Of a stretch of DNA of 7,945 nt, positions 1 through 4,758 are shown one piece after another. The first letter of the stretch is position 1. Every line of letters begins with the position of its first letter. The notes beneath the pieces were generated by a model. That model was not told the origin of the DNA. It did not search any database and worked only from the letters and a program-made list of their open reading frames with translations. The stretch comes from Candidatus Omnitrophota bacterium (GTDB taxonomy: Bacteria > Omnitrophota > Gorgyraeia > JABMRN01), in assembly GCA_013202515.1 (NCBI GenBank), contig JABMRN010000001.1, positions 1-7,945 of the forward strand, written 5' to 3'. The position numbers and the translations under genes were made by a program.

Positions 1-324
1 CTTGTGTGGTTTGAAGTGGCAAGAACTGAATTTCTGAAATCCCTGGGTATATCCTATAGAGAGATCGAGGAGAATGAAGGCCTCGGATTGATGGTAGTAG
101 AAAGCCGCTGTAAATATAGATCTCCGGTTACATATGATGATACTATTACAGTGGAAACCTGGGTTTCTGAAGTAAAAAGATCAAGCCTTGCCTTTGATTA
201 TAAGATAACCTTGAAAGATACCCTTGTAGCAGAAGGCCGCACTTATCATGTCTTTGTGAATAAAAAAAGAAAGCCCGTAAAAATTCCTCAGGGCTTTCTT
301 GAAATTATCCAACCGATAAGCTAA
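1..324 (+). CDS. Acyl-CoA thioesterase, YbgC/FcbC (hotdog-fold) family, 5'-truncated
   Basis: This is the C-terminal part of a small hotdog-fold thioesterase of the YbgC / 4-hydroxybenzoyl-CoA thioesterase family, cytosolic enzymes that hydrolyse acyl-CoA thioesters. The visible protein opens with WFEVARTEFLKSLGISY, which in the family follows the N-terminal segment carrying the catalytic Asp (a YxDTDxxGVVYHANY-type stretch). It continues with the typical SRCKYRSPVTYDDTI and VAEGRTYHVFVNKKRKPVKIP segments. About 20-25 residues appear to be missing at the N-terminus, so the catalytic Asp cannot be checked. The reading frame is open to base 1, so the GTG at position 4 is an internal valine and not the start. 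The natural substrate cannot be read from the sequence. The last 60 bases also encode, on the other strand, the terminator of the converging operon, and only 5 bp separate the two stop codons. Confidence 0.88.
   Translation, partial: LVWFEVARTEFLKSLGISYREIEENEGLGLMVVESRCKYRSPVTYDDTITVETWVSEVKRSSLAFDYKITLKDTLVAEGRTYHVFVNKKRKPVKIPQGFLEIIQPIS
262..300 (-). terminator. Intrinsic terminator of the minus-strand GspA/GspB-type operon, inside the thioesterase CDS
   Basis: Read on the minus strand, AAGAAAGCCC (300-291) pairs perfectly with GGGCTTTCTT (276-267) around a 14-nt loop, giving a 10-bp stem. An uninterrupted T-run (266-262) follows, extending the Ts of the right arm. This is a textbook Rho-independent terminator about 30 nt after the stop codon of the GspB-type gene. 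On the plus strand no T-run follows the stem, so it should work in one direction only. The DNA simultaneously codes for the thioesterase segment around KKRKPVKIPQGFL. Confidence 0.82.
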
Positions 325-329
325 TCGAT

Positions 330-863
330 TTATGGTTTTAGTTTAAGGGTTATAAGGCTACCTGCCTTTTCCACATCTACAGCATCAGGCCTTATCTTTA
401 CTATCTTTACATTTAATACTTCTTGGCCCTCTCTAACTATACCGTTGTTTATGACTGCAAGGGGCTCGCCTTCGGCATACATGATACCATTCAGCGTGAG
501 GCCGGAATTCCCATAGAAAGACCTTCTTATAACCTTAACTATATCATGTTTTTCAGTTGCTGGTTTTGGGGCGACACGACTCTGGCTGACAACAGGTTTA
601 ATCTCAAGCTCGTTTCCATTTATCCTTTTCGCAACCTTAAGTGTGCGTGATTCCTCACCCCTTTGGGGAGCCATAAGAAGCCAAACTGCCAATGCAACTA
701 CAGATGCACAAATTACCGCATAAACCCAAGGTAAATAATCTTTTACAAGTGGATGTACAGAAGCCTTTTCTGAATAGGGGAGGGCTGCGCTTTCAACTCT
801 ACTTTCGACTCTCTTAAAAGATTCCTTCTCAGCCTTTTTTAAGGCTTCTTGAATTATGCTCAC
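330..863 (-). CDS. GspB-type secretion assembly protein (T2SSB-like C-terminal domain)
   Basis: A 177-aa single-pass inner-membrane protein. The N-terminus MSIIQEALKKAEKES is the amphipathic start typical of GspB-like proteins encoded next to GspA-type ATPases. A hydrophobic segment at about residues 46-64 (WVYAVICASVVALAVWLLM) is the only membrane span, followed by a low-complexity linker. Residues from about 115 on (LTLNGIMYAEGEPLAVIN... VREGQEVLNVKIVKIRPD) match the general pattern of the type II secretion B domain, placed in the periplasm. In systems where it is known, GspA/GspB helps place the secretin in the envelope; that role here is inference. The start is GTG at 863-861, overlapping the upstream stop as GTGA, with an AGGTG ribosome site 7 nt before it. 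The gene is translationally coupled to the ATPase. Confidence 0.82.
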   Translation of the reverse strand: MSIIQEALKKAEKESFKRVESRVESAALPYSEKASVHPLVKDYLPWVYAVICASVVALAVWLLMAPQRGEESRTLKVAKRINGNELEIKPVVSQSRVAPKPATEKHDIVKVIRRSFYGNSGLTLNGIMYAEGEPLAVINNGIVREGQEVLNVKIVKIRPDAVDVEKAGSLITLKLKP

Positions 864-1717
864 TGAAGAACACCTTTTTCTTGCGGCTCTAGTTCCTCGA
901 ACTTGATTGATCGGCCTTCTATATCATCAACACTTGCCTGTATTGTATTTCCATCAAGTATCTTTGTGGATCTTGAGAATCCTTCAAGAAGGGACCTGTC
1001 GCAGACAAGATTTATAAGCCGCGGCACGCCTCTTGAATAGGCATAAATTTTATCCAAGGACTCATCTGTGAATTTTATGTCATCGCTTGAGCCGGCGACC
1101 TTTAGCCGATGATGTATATATGTTCCAACCTCATCTTTGTCGAGCGGGCTTATATGATACCTCACTGCTATTCTCTGGCGAAGCTGACGGAGCTCGGGTG
1201 CATTAAGCTTATCATTGAGCTGCGGCTGGCCTACAAGAATAATCTGAAAGAGCTTTTCTTTTTCTGTCTCCAAATTAGAGAGCATACGGATTTCCTCTAA
1301 GAGAGGCTTTTTTATGTTCTGCGCTTCGTCTATTATCAAGACGACATTATGTGCAAGGCTTAGTTCTTCAAGAAGAAACTGATTAAGTTGATTAAATAGC
1401 GTTATTTTATTTTTTATTTTTGGCGGAACGCCAAAATCGCCTAAGATTGCAAGCAATAGCTGCGTGCCAGAAAGGGTCGGATTAAAAATAAAAGCTGTCT
1501 TCGTAGAATCTGTATCAAGCTGATTTAAAAGGGCTCTGCAGAGAGTTGTTTTCCCGGCACCAATTTCACCGGTAATAGCAATAAATCCTTTTCTTTCCTT
1601 TATGCCATATAACAGATGAGAAAATGCATCTTTGTGGGTCCTAGAGAAAAACAAAAAATTAGGATCGCTGGTAACGTTGAAAGGCTTTTCTTTGAGTCCG
1701 TAGAATTCTCTGTACAT
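860..1717 (-). CDS. GspA/ExeA-type AAA ATPase (secretion or PEP-CTERM-locus ATPase)
   Basis: A 285-aa P-loop ATPase. The N-terminus MYREFYGLKEKPFNVTSDPN is diagnostic of the ExeA/GspA group and also of the related putative secretion ATPases of PEP-CTERM/exosortase loci (TIGR03015 type). Visible motifs are Walker A GEIGAGKTT (residues 50-58, Lys56), Walker B VVLIIDEAQ (125-133, Asp130-Glu131), LVGQPQL (161-167, sensor-1 region) and an arginine-rich LRQLRQRIAVRYH (177-189), followed by the GVPRLINLVCDRSLL lid signature. It probably works with the downstream GspB-type protein, with ATP turnover on the cytoplasmic side. I chose ATG 1717-1715 although the frame stays open to 1795. The extra 26 residues would be encoded across the promoter at 1727-1756 and are not part of the family N-terminus. 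No C-terminal peptidoglycan-binding domain is present, so this is the short form. Confidence 0.9.
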   Translation of the reverse strand: MYREFYGLKEKPFNVTSDPNFLFFSRTHKDAFSHLLYGIKERKGFIAITGEIGAGKTTLCRALLNQLDTDSTKTAFIFNPTLSGTQLLLAILGDFGVPPKIKNKITLFNQLNQFLLEELSLAHNVVLIIDEAQNIKKPLLEEIRMLSNLETEKEKLFQIILVGQPQLNDKLNAPELRQLRQRIAVRYHISPLDKDEVGTYIHHRLKVAGSSDDIKFTDESLDKIYAYSRGVPRLINLVCDRSLLEGFSRSTKILDGNTIQASVDDIEGRSIKFEELEPQEKGVLQ

Positions 1718-1726
1718 CTTACTTGA

Positions 1727-1756
1727 AGTATACTCCCTAAATGCTGATTTTGTCAA
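1727..1756 (-). promoter_or_regulatory. Sigma70-type promoter of the ATPase/GspB-type operon
   Basis: On the minus strand, TTGACA (1756-1751) and TATACT (1732-1727) are separated by 18 bp. The start codon of the ATPase begins only 9 nt after the -10 box, so the expected transcription start leaves almost no leader. This promoter fixes the true start at 1717 and implies leaderless or near-leaderless translation. It faces away from the promoter at 1776-1803. Confidence 0.78.
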
Positions 1757-1775
1757 GAGAGTAGTGTTTTGGGAG

Positions 1776-1803
1776 TTGTGGGGAAATAAGAACACATTAT
1801 AAT
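1776..1803 (+). promoter_or_regulatory. Probable sigma70-type promoter of the 1826 gene
   Basis: TTGTGG (1776-1781) and a perfect TATAAT (1798-1803) are spaced by 16 bp and lie 22 bp before the ATG at 1826. The -35 is a weak match. It is divergent from, and does not overlap, the promoter at 1727-1756. The expected leader is about 15 nt with no clear Shine-Dalgarno. Confidence 0.55.
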
Positions 1804-1825
1804 AGAAAAAGTCTCAGACCAAGCT

Positions 1826-2137
1826 ATGCAGGAAGTTAGTAGAGCCATCAGAGGCGCAAACCCAGCAAGGCCCGAATTTATCGGACTTATAAAAAGCCAT
1901 ACCAATGAAATATCCAACGTACCGGAACTTTGTAAAACTATCGGTATGCCTATCATAGTATTTAAAAATGGAAATTGTAATTTGTATTCCATGAAAGTGG
2001 CGTTCATGGAAGCACTGAGGTTAAGATACAACGGCAATCCAGACATCTGGCTTTGTTATCTGGAGCCAGTAGCAAGGCTTTCCGTGGAATCAAGAGATGC
2101 CCTCAATGCGCGCCTCGAAATCGAAACAAAGGCATAA
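1826..2137 (+). CDS. Small hypothetical protein (103 aa), unrecognised
   Basis: I do not recognise this protein. It is a soluble-looking mixed alpha/beta polypeptide with no signal peptide or membrane span. Notable segments are an Arg-rich start (SRAIRGANPARPEF), a central hydrophobic strand MPIIVFKNGN, a likely helix MKVAFMEALRLRYNG, and three isolated cysteines (LCKTIG, NCNLYS, WLCYLE) that do not form a zinc-knuckle spacing. It stands as its own unit, with a TATAAT-type promoter 22 bp upstream and the next gene's promoter beginning about 20 bp after its stop. No convincing ribosome-binding site precedes the ATG. An in-frame stop at 1787-1789 limits any upstream extension, and no better start codon lies between. 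The opposite strand is also open here but reads as a hydrophobic shadow. Existence is likely; function is unknown. Confidence 0.6.
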   Translation: MQEVSRAIRGANPARPEFIGLIKSHTNEISNVPELCKTIGMPIIVFKNGNCNLYSMKVAFMEALRLRYNGNPDIWLCYLEPVARLSVESRDALNARLEIETKA

Positions 2138-2157
2138 TAGCTTTTTATATATTATTC

Positions 2158-2186
2158 TTGCATTTTGTAAATGCATGTTGTATACT
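2158..2186 (+). promoter_or_regulatory. Sigma70-type promoter of the first PilZ gene
   Basis: TTGCAT (2158-2163), a 17-bp spacer and TATACT (2181-2186) lie just before the PilZ gene. Predicted initiation near 2193 would leave a leader of about 10 nt, starting at or in the AAGGAG ribosome site. The spacer holds the palindrome at 2159-2175, which could act as an operator. Confidence 0.62.
2159..2175. repeat. Perfect inverted repeat in the PilZ promoter spacer (candidate operator)
   Basis: TGCATTT (2159-2165) and AAATGCA (2169-2175) form a perfect 7-bp dyad around TGT. It covers most of the -35 box and half the spacer. As RNA it could be a small hairpin after the 1826 gene, but no T-run follows, so an operator reads better than a terminator. 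Confidence 0.5.
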
Positions 2187-2191
2187 TCGAC

Positions 2192-2197
2192 AAGGAG
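2192..2197 (+). promoter_or_regulatory. Ribosome-binding site that sets the PilZ start at 2204
   Basis: AAGGAG, 6 nt before ATG 2204. The frame also opens at ATG 2171, but that codon lies upstream of the -10 box and would add 11 residues foreign to the PilZ fold. Confidence 0.8.
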
Positions 2198-2203
2198 AAA
2201 AAT

Positions 2204-2578
2204 ATGTGGAACGGAATTAACAGGAGAAAATTCCCGCGAGCAAATTACAAGTGCTTTATTCGCATAAATAGTAAAGACTCTGAGCACTCTATCTCTACGC
2301 AAACTGAGAACATAGGGTCGGGGGGAATCTGTGTTATTATAAAGGAGAATCTCGGACTTTTTCAGGGTGTTGCTCTAGAGATAAACATCGAAGATAAAGA
2401 CGTAGCCATAAAATGCGCCGGAACAGTAGTATGGGTGGTAAAGAAACGCGCAGAAGATAAAAAAGACGGCAGCGCTTACGACACGGGTATAGAATTTGTT
2501 GATATTGACGATGCAAGCAGAATAAGGATTGAAAAGATCGTCGATTCCATATTAAAAAAACAAACACCGTCAGCTTGA
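2204..2578 (+). CDS. PilZ-domain protein, single domain (PilZ 1)
   Basis: A 124-aa cytosolic stand-alone PilZ protein, a family whose members typically bind cyclic di-GMP and pass the signal to a partner. The two ligand motifs are visible: RRKFPR (residues 7-12; RxxxR = Arg8...Arg12) and NIGSGG (36-41), the place of the usual D/N-x-S-x-x-G, with Gly38 where Ser is usual. The fold ends with the family-typical GTVVWV strand and GIEFVDI, then a short C-terminal helix. The substitution may lower affinity but does not exclude binding. The start is set by AAGGAG 6 nt upstream. It has its own promoter with a palindrome, and no terminator follows: the stop codon lies within the -35 box of the next gene, so read-through into that gene is likely. 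Confidence 0.88.
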   Translation: MWNGINRRKFPRANYKCFIRINSKDSEHSISTQTENIGSGGICVIIKENLGLFQGVALEINIEDKDVAIKCAGTVVWVVKKRAEDKKDGSAYDTGIEFVDIDDASRIRIEKIVDSILKKQTPSA

Positions 2579-2603
2579 CAAACATATTCTTGTGTGATAT
2601 ACT
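2575..2603 (+). promoter_or_regulatory. Near-consensus sigma70 promoter of the TIGR04073-type gene
   Basis: TTGACA (2575-2580), a 17-bp spacer and TATACT (2598-2603). The TGA stop of the preceding PilZ gene (2576-2578) is inside the -35 hexamer. Predicted initiation near 2610 gives a leader of about 50 nt. A second TATAAT at 2620-2625 has no -35 at proper distance. Confidence 0.82.
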
Positions 2604-2643
2604 TCGCATAAGAGTTATGTATAATATAATAATGTAAATAAAG

Positions 2644-2654
2644 AAGGGGGTGAT
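2644..2654 (+). promoter_or_regulatory. Unusually strong ribosome-binding site
   Basis: AAGGGGGTGAT differs at one base from the full 11-base complement of the 16S 3' end, and sits 6 nt before ATG 2661. With the near-consensus promoter it predicts high expression of the exported protein. Confidence 0.75.
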
Positions 2655-2660
2655 TCGAAA

Positions 2661-2981
2661 ATGAAGAAAGGTCTTATTCTAGTAGTAGCAATAGTAGCGG
2701 TAGTTTGCATGACAGCTAATGTATATGCACAAGATCCTGGCAAGAAGCTAGTAAGAGGTGTTGCTAACGTTCTGACAGGTTGGGTAGAACTACCAAAGAA
2801 CATCTATCAGACAACTGTTGAAGATAATATATTATCCGGTTTGACGATCGGTCTCGCAAAAGGAGTCGGTATGTCAATCGTAAGAACGGGTGCAGGTATT
2901 TATGAAACAGTAACGTTTCCGTTCCCGATTCCCGAAGATTATGCACCAGTGCTGGAACCGGAGTTTGTCTTTAGCGAATAA
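2661..2981 (+). CDS. Exosortase system-associated protein, TIGR04073-like, exported
   Basis: A 106-aa secreted or periplasmic protein. Residues 1-23 form a clear signal peptide (KKG, then a hydrophobic core, then NVYA|QD for signal peptidase I); Cys16 is not in a lipobox. The mature part, KKLVRGVANVLTGWVELPK (28-46), GLAKGVG (64-70) and RTGAGIYETVTFPFPIP (75-91), matches the pattern I know for the TIGR04073 family, which is often found in genomes with exosortase/PEP-CTERM systems and has no established biochemical role. No sorting tail is present, so it is not itself an exosortase substrate. It has its own strong promoter, a near-perfect ribosome site and a strong terminator, so it is a monocistronic and probably abundant product, apart from read-through from the PilZ gene upstream. 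Confidence 0.82.
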   Translation: MKKGLILVVAIVAVVCMTANVYAQDPGKKLVRGVANVLTGWVELPKNIYQTTVEDNILSGLTIGLAKGVGMSIVRTGAGIYETVTFPFPIPEDYAPVLEPEFVFSE

Positions 2982-3006
2982 TAGTATTTGCTGAGACTAA
3001 GAATAT

Positions 3007-3041
3007 AAGAGAGATAGGCTTTTGCCTATCTCTCTTTTTTT
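3007..3041 (+). terminator. Strong intrinsic terminator after the TIGR04073-type gene
   Basis: AAGAGAGATAGGC (3007-3019) pairs perfectly with GCCTATCTCTCTT (3024-3036) around a TTTT loop, a 13-bp stem, with a T-run through 3041. It lies 25 nt after the stop codon and closes the upstream transcription unit. Confidence 0.93.
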
Positions 3042-3080
3042 ATCTTTGCATGCTACATAAAGTGCTTAATGTAAATTAAC

Positions 3081-3112
3081 TTGATTTTTTGAGCTTCTTA
3101 CTGTATTATAAT
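3081..3112 (+). promoter_or_regulatory. Probable promoter of the eight-gene plus-strand operon
   Basis: TTGATT (3081-3086), a 17-bp spacer and TATTAT (3104-3109). An overlapping perfect TATAAT (3107-3112) would need a 20-bp spacer. It lies between the terminator and the first PilZ of the operon, leaving a leader of about 50 nt. Confidence 0.55.
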
Positions 3113-3127
3113 AGTAATAAATACTAT
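3111..3127. repeat. Short inverted repeat at the operon transcription start
   Basis: ATAGTA (3111-3116) and TACTAT (3122-3127) are separated by 5 bp, directly downstream of the -10 box and across the expected start point. It could be an operator, but in AT-rich DNA a 6-bp dyad can occur by chance. Confidence 0.3.
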
Positions 3128-3163
3128 ATCAATATATTACCATAAAATAGAAAGGGGTTGGAT

Positions 3164-3517
3164 ATGACCGAAAGAAGGAAGTACATGCGTTTTAATGCAG
3201 TGCTGGATGTCCTATGCAATCTTCTAGACAAGCCGGCTAATAAAACAAAATCATATCTTCGCAACCTTAGCAAAGAGGGATTAAGGCTCATAGGGAGGAC
3301 CCCTTTTAAAAAGGGTTCGGCTATTGAGCTCGAAATGAAAATTCCCGGTGACAATATCCCTATATATGCCTTTGGTGAGGTAGCCTGGGCAAATGAAACA
3401 GAGCAGTCAGAATACGATGCTGGTATTAAGTTCACAAAGATAAAAAGCCACGATCGCCTGCGTATTTTAGACTATGTTTATGAAAATTGGGTAAAATCAA
3501 AAAAGCAAAACACTTGA
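3164..3517 (+). CDS. PilZ-domain protein, single domain (PilZ 2)
   Basis: A 117-aa stand-alone PilZ protein with intact ligand motifs: RRKYMR (residues 4-9; Arg5...Arg9) and NLSKEG (34-39), an exact N-x-S-x-x-G. Later strands carry the usual GEVAWA and GIKFTKI, and the C-terminal helix ends RILDYVYENWVKSKK. It is therefore likely to bind cyclic di-GMP in the cytosol; the partner is unknown. The start is ATG 3164, 6 nt after AAAGGGG (3151-3157), rather than the TTG at 3158, which abuts that site. It is the first gene of the long operon, and the next gene begins 25 nt after its stop with no terminator between. Confidence 0.88.
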   Translation: MTERRKYMRFNAVLDVLCNLLDKPANKTKSYLRNLSKEGLRLIGRTPFKKGSAIELEMKIPGDNIPIYAFGEVAWANETEQSEYDAGIKFTKIKSHDRLRILDYVYENWVKSKKQNT

Positions 3518-3542
3518 AAAAAAGAAGGGACAAGATTACATT

Positions 3543-3995
3543 ATGACTGCTGAAGAAGCTAAGCAAGGGGAAGAGAAGAAAAGCCAACCGCAAGAAAAAC
3601 AGGAAAAGCCTGAAGAAGAAAAAGAGGACAAACCTAAGGACGCACCTCCCAAAGAAAAGCCTGAGCAACCAGCTCAAGCTAAAGAAGAAAAGCCAAAAGA
3701 AGACAAGCCTAAAGAGCAACCCAAGGCTGAAGCGACAGAAAAAAAGTCCGAAGAAGTTAAGCCTAAAGAAATAGAGAAACCTGCAAACTGTCCTGCCTGC
3801 AATAAGGTCCTTAAAAACAAATGGTATTATCGCAATAGAGCATATTATTGCTGCAAGGGCTGTTGGACGCAAGCCGACAAAAAGGTTAAAGCTGAAAAAA
3901 AAGAAAAAGAAGCAAAAGATAATGAAGCAAAGCAAAGCGCTGAATCCGCTGAAAAACCAAAAGAAGAAAAGCAACAACAAAATGATGCTAAATAG
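3543..3995 (+). CDS. Lys/Glu/Pro-rich protein with a central Cys4-type zinc-binding motif
   Basis: A 150-aa, highly charged protein with no named family that I can assign. Residues 1-80 are low complexity (repeated KPKE, EEKP, DKPK units), likely disordered. Residues 82-108 form one compact element: CPAC (Cys83, Cys86), a 16-residue gap with aromatic KNKWYYRNRAYYCC, then Cys103/Cys104 and Cys107 before Trp. This C-x2-C...C-x2-C spacing suggests a small zinc-ribbon or treble-clef knuckle, resembling TRASH/YHS-like metal-binding motifs. Residues 109-150 return to charged K/E/A repeats, possibly helical. There is no signal peptide or membrane span. The ribosome site AGAAGGGA is rather far from the ATG (about 12 nt), suggesting modest translation. 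A role as a flexible nucleic-acid or protein-binding linker is speculation. Confidence 0.75.
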   Translation: MTAEEAKQGEEKKSQPQEKQEKPEEEKEDKPKDAPPKEKPEQPAQAKEEKPKEDKPKEQPKAEATEKKSEEVKPKEIEKPANCPACNKVLKNKWYYRNRAYYCCKGCWTQADKKVKAEKKEKEAKDNEAKQSAESAEKPKEEKQQQNDAK

Positions 3996-4016
3996 GCTAT
4001 TCGATTCAGAACAATA

Positions 4017-4358
4017 ATGGACTGCATATTTTGTAAAATAGCCCGGAATGAGATAAAAACTGAATACGTCTATGAAGACAGTGAAGTTATTGCCTTTAAC
4101 GATATTAAACCTCAGGCTCCAGCACACATTATTGTGATCCCGCGAAAACACATTGAAAAACCAGATGATCTAAACAAAGACAACTCAAGAATTATGCAAA
4201 AATTGTATAATGCTGCGCTTAAAATCGTGGAATTGAAGAAATTGACTACAGATGGTTACAGGGTTGTCCTAAACTGCGGTAAGAACGCAGGGCAGGAAGT
4301 AGCCCACATCCATATGCATATACTTGGTGGTAGAAAATTCGCCTGGCCGCCCGGCTAG
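4017..4358 (+). CDS. HIT-family nucleotide hydrolase, Hint-like
   Basis: A 113-aa histidine-triad protein of the Hint branch, cytosolic homodimeric purine-nucleoside phosphoramidases that cleave AMP-N bonds, as in adenylylated lysine or stray aminoacyl-adenylates. The sequence is complete and canonical: CIFC (Cys3, Cys6) at the start, AFNDIKPQAPAHIIVIPRKH (26-45), the active-site stretch NCGKNAGQEVAHIHMHILGG (86-105) with the triad His97-His99-His101 (His99 is the expected nucleophile), and the C-terminal GRKFAWPPG that shapes the dimer active site. No Shine-Dalgarno is visible before the ATG; it begins 21 nt after the previous stop, so it may depend on translation from upstream. It is a housekeeping enzyme that may simply ride in this operon, and a link to signalling is not shown. 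Confidence 0.93.
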   Translation: MDCIFCKIARNEIKTEYVYEDSEVIAFNDIKPQAPAHIIVIPRKHIEKPDDLNKDNSRIMQKLYNAALKIVELKKLTTDGYRVVLNCGKNAGQEVAHIHMHILGGRKFAWPPG

Positions 4359-4376
4359 GCTAGTGGGAAAGAAAGC

Positions 4377-4380
4377 GGAG
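4377..4380 (+). promoter_or_regulatory. Ribosome-binding site that sets the PilZ 3 start at 4387
   Basis: GGAG within AAAGCGGAG, 6 nt before ATG 4387. The frame is open back to an ATG at 4324 inside the HIT gene, but that start has no ribosome site. Confidence 0.65.
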
Positions 4381-4386
4381 AATGCT

Positions 4387-4758
4387 ATGGCTAAGCAAAG
4401 CGAAAGACGCAGAGAACCAAGAATAGCAGATGACAGGGTAGCTCTAAAAGTAAAAACAGACAAATTCGACACCTCAATAAGCCAAAGTCTCAATATAAGC
4501 GCTTCCGGTGTATACTGCAAGGTCGATAGAGAATTACCTCTTATGTCACGGGTAAAGATTATACTTATGCTTCCCTCAGATACAGTAAATAAAAAATCAG
4601 ATTCCAACAAGATAGAAACCGAAGGCGTAGTAGTACGCGAGCATCCAGTTATAGAAAACGGTAAAATAATGCACTATGACGCGGCAATATTTTTTGACAA
4701 CCTCACGCCGCAGCAGAGCCTAGCCATCAAGGAATATATACAGAAAAGGCCGGCATGA
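4387..4758 (+). CDS. PilZ-domain protein, single domain (PilZ 3)
   Basis: A 123-aa PilZ protein. The ligand motifs are ERRREPR (residues 6-12; Arg8...Arg12) and NISASG (36-41), an exact N-x-S-x-x-G. It departs from its neighbours in the middle: the usual Trp-containing strand is GVVVREHP, a longer loop (VIENGKIMHY) follows, and the closing strand is DAAIFFDNL. It is therefore a more divergent copy that may present a different surface to a partner. I start it at ATG 4387, as the upstream extension to 4324 would overlap the HIT gene and add 21 non-PilZ residues. Its TGA overlaps the ATG of the next gene (ATGA, 4755-4758), so the two PilZ proteins are probably made in fixed ratio and might heterodimerise. 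Confidence 0.87.
   Translation: MAKQSERRREPRIADDRVALKVKTDKFDTSISQSLNISASGVYCKVDRELPLMSRVKIILMLPSDTVNKKSDSNKIETEGVVVREHPVIENGKIMHYDAAIFFDNLTPQQSLAIKEYIQKRPA

Noticed and set aside
423..650. Plus-strand open frame of 75 aa within the GspB-type gene
   Set aside because: Antisense to a well-supported gene and without recognisable motifs or a ribosome site.
1718..1795. 26-residue N-terminal extension of the ATPase
   Set aside because: It overlaps the TTGACA/TATACT promoter and precedes the family-typical MYREFYGL start.
1753..2046. Minus-strand open frame of 97 aa opposite the 1826 gene
   Set aside because: Hydrophobic shadow with no ribosome site. It would end within the -35 region of the ATPase promoter, and the plus-strand frame has a promoter and better composition.
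3600..3780. Tandem-repeat-like DNA in the K/E/P-rich gene
   Set aside because: The similarity comes from repeated KPKE/EEKP codons. Units differ in length and sequence, so this is low-complexity coding and not a DNA repeat or CRISPR array.
3432..4151. Long minus-strand open frame (239 aa) rich in Phe and Leu
   Set aside because: It is the reverse complement of the Lys/Glu-rich gene at 3543-3995: AAA/GAA codons read as TTT/TTC. The repetitive Phe/Leu composition is an artefact, and the frame runs over three real plus-strand genes.
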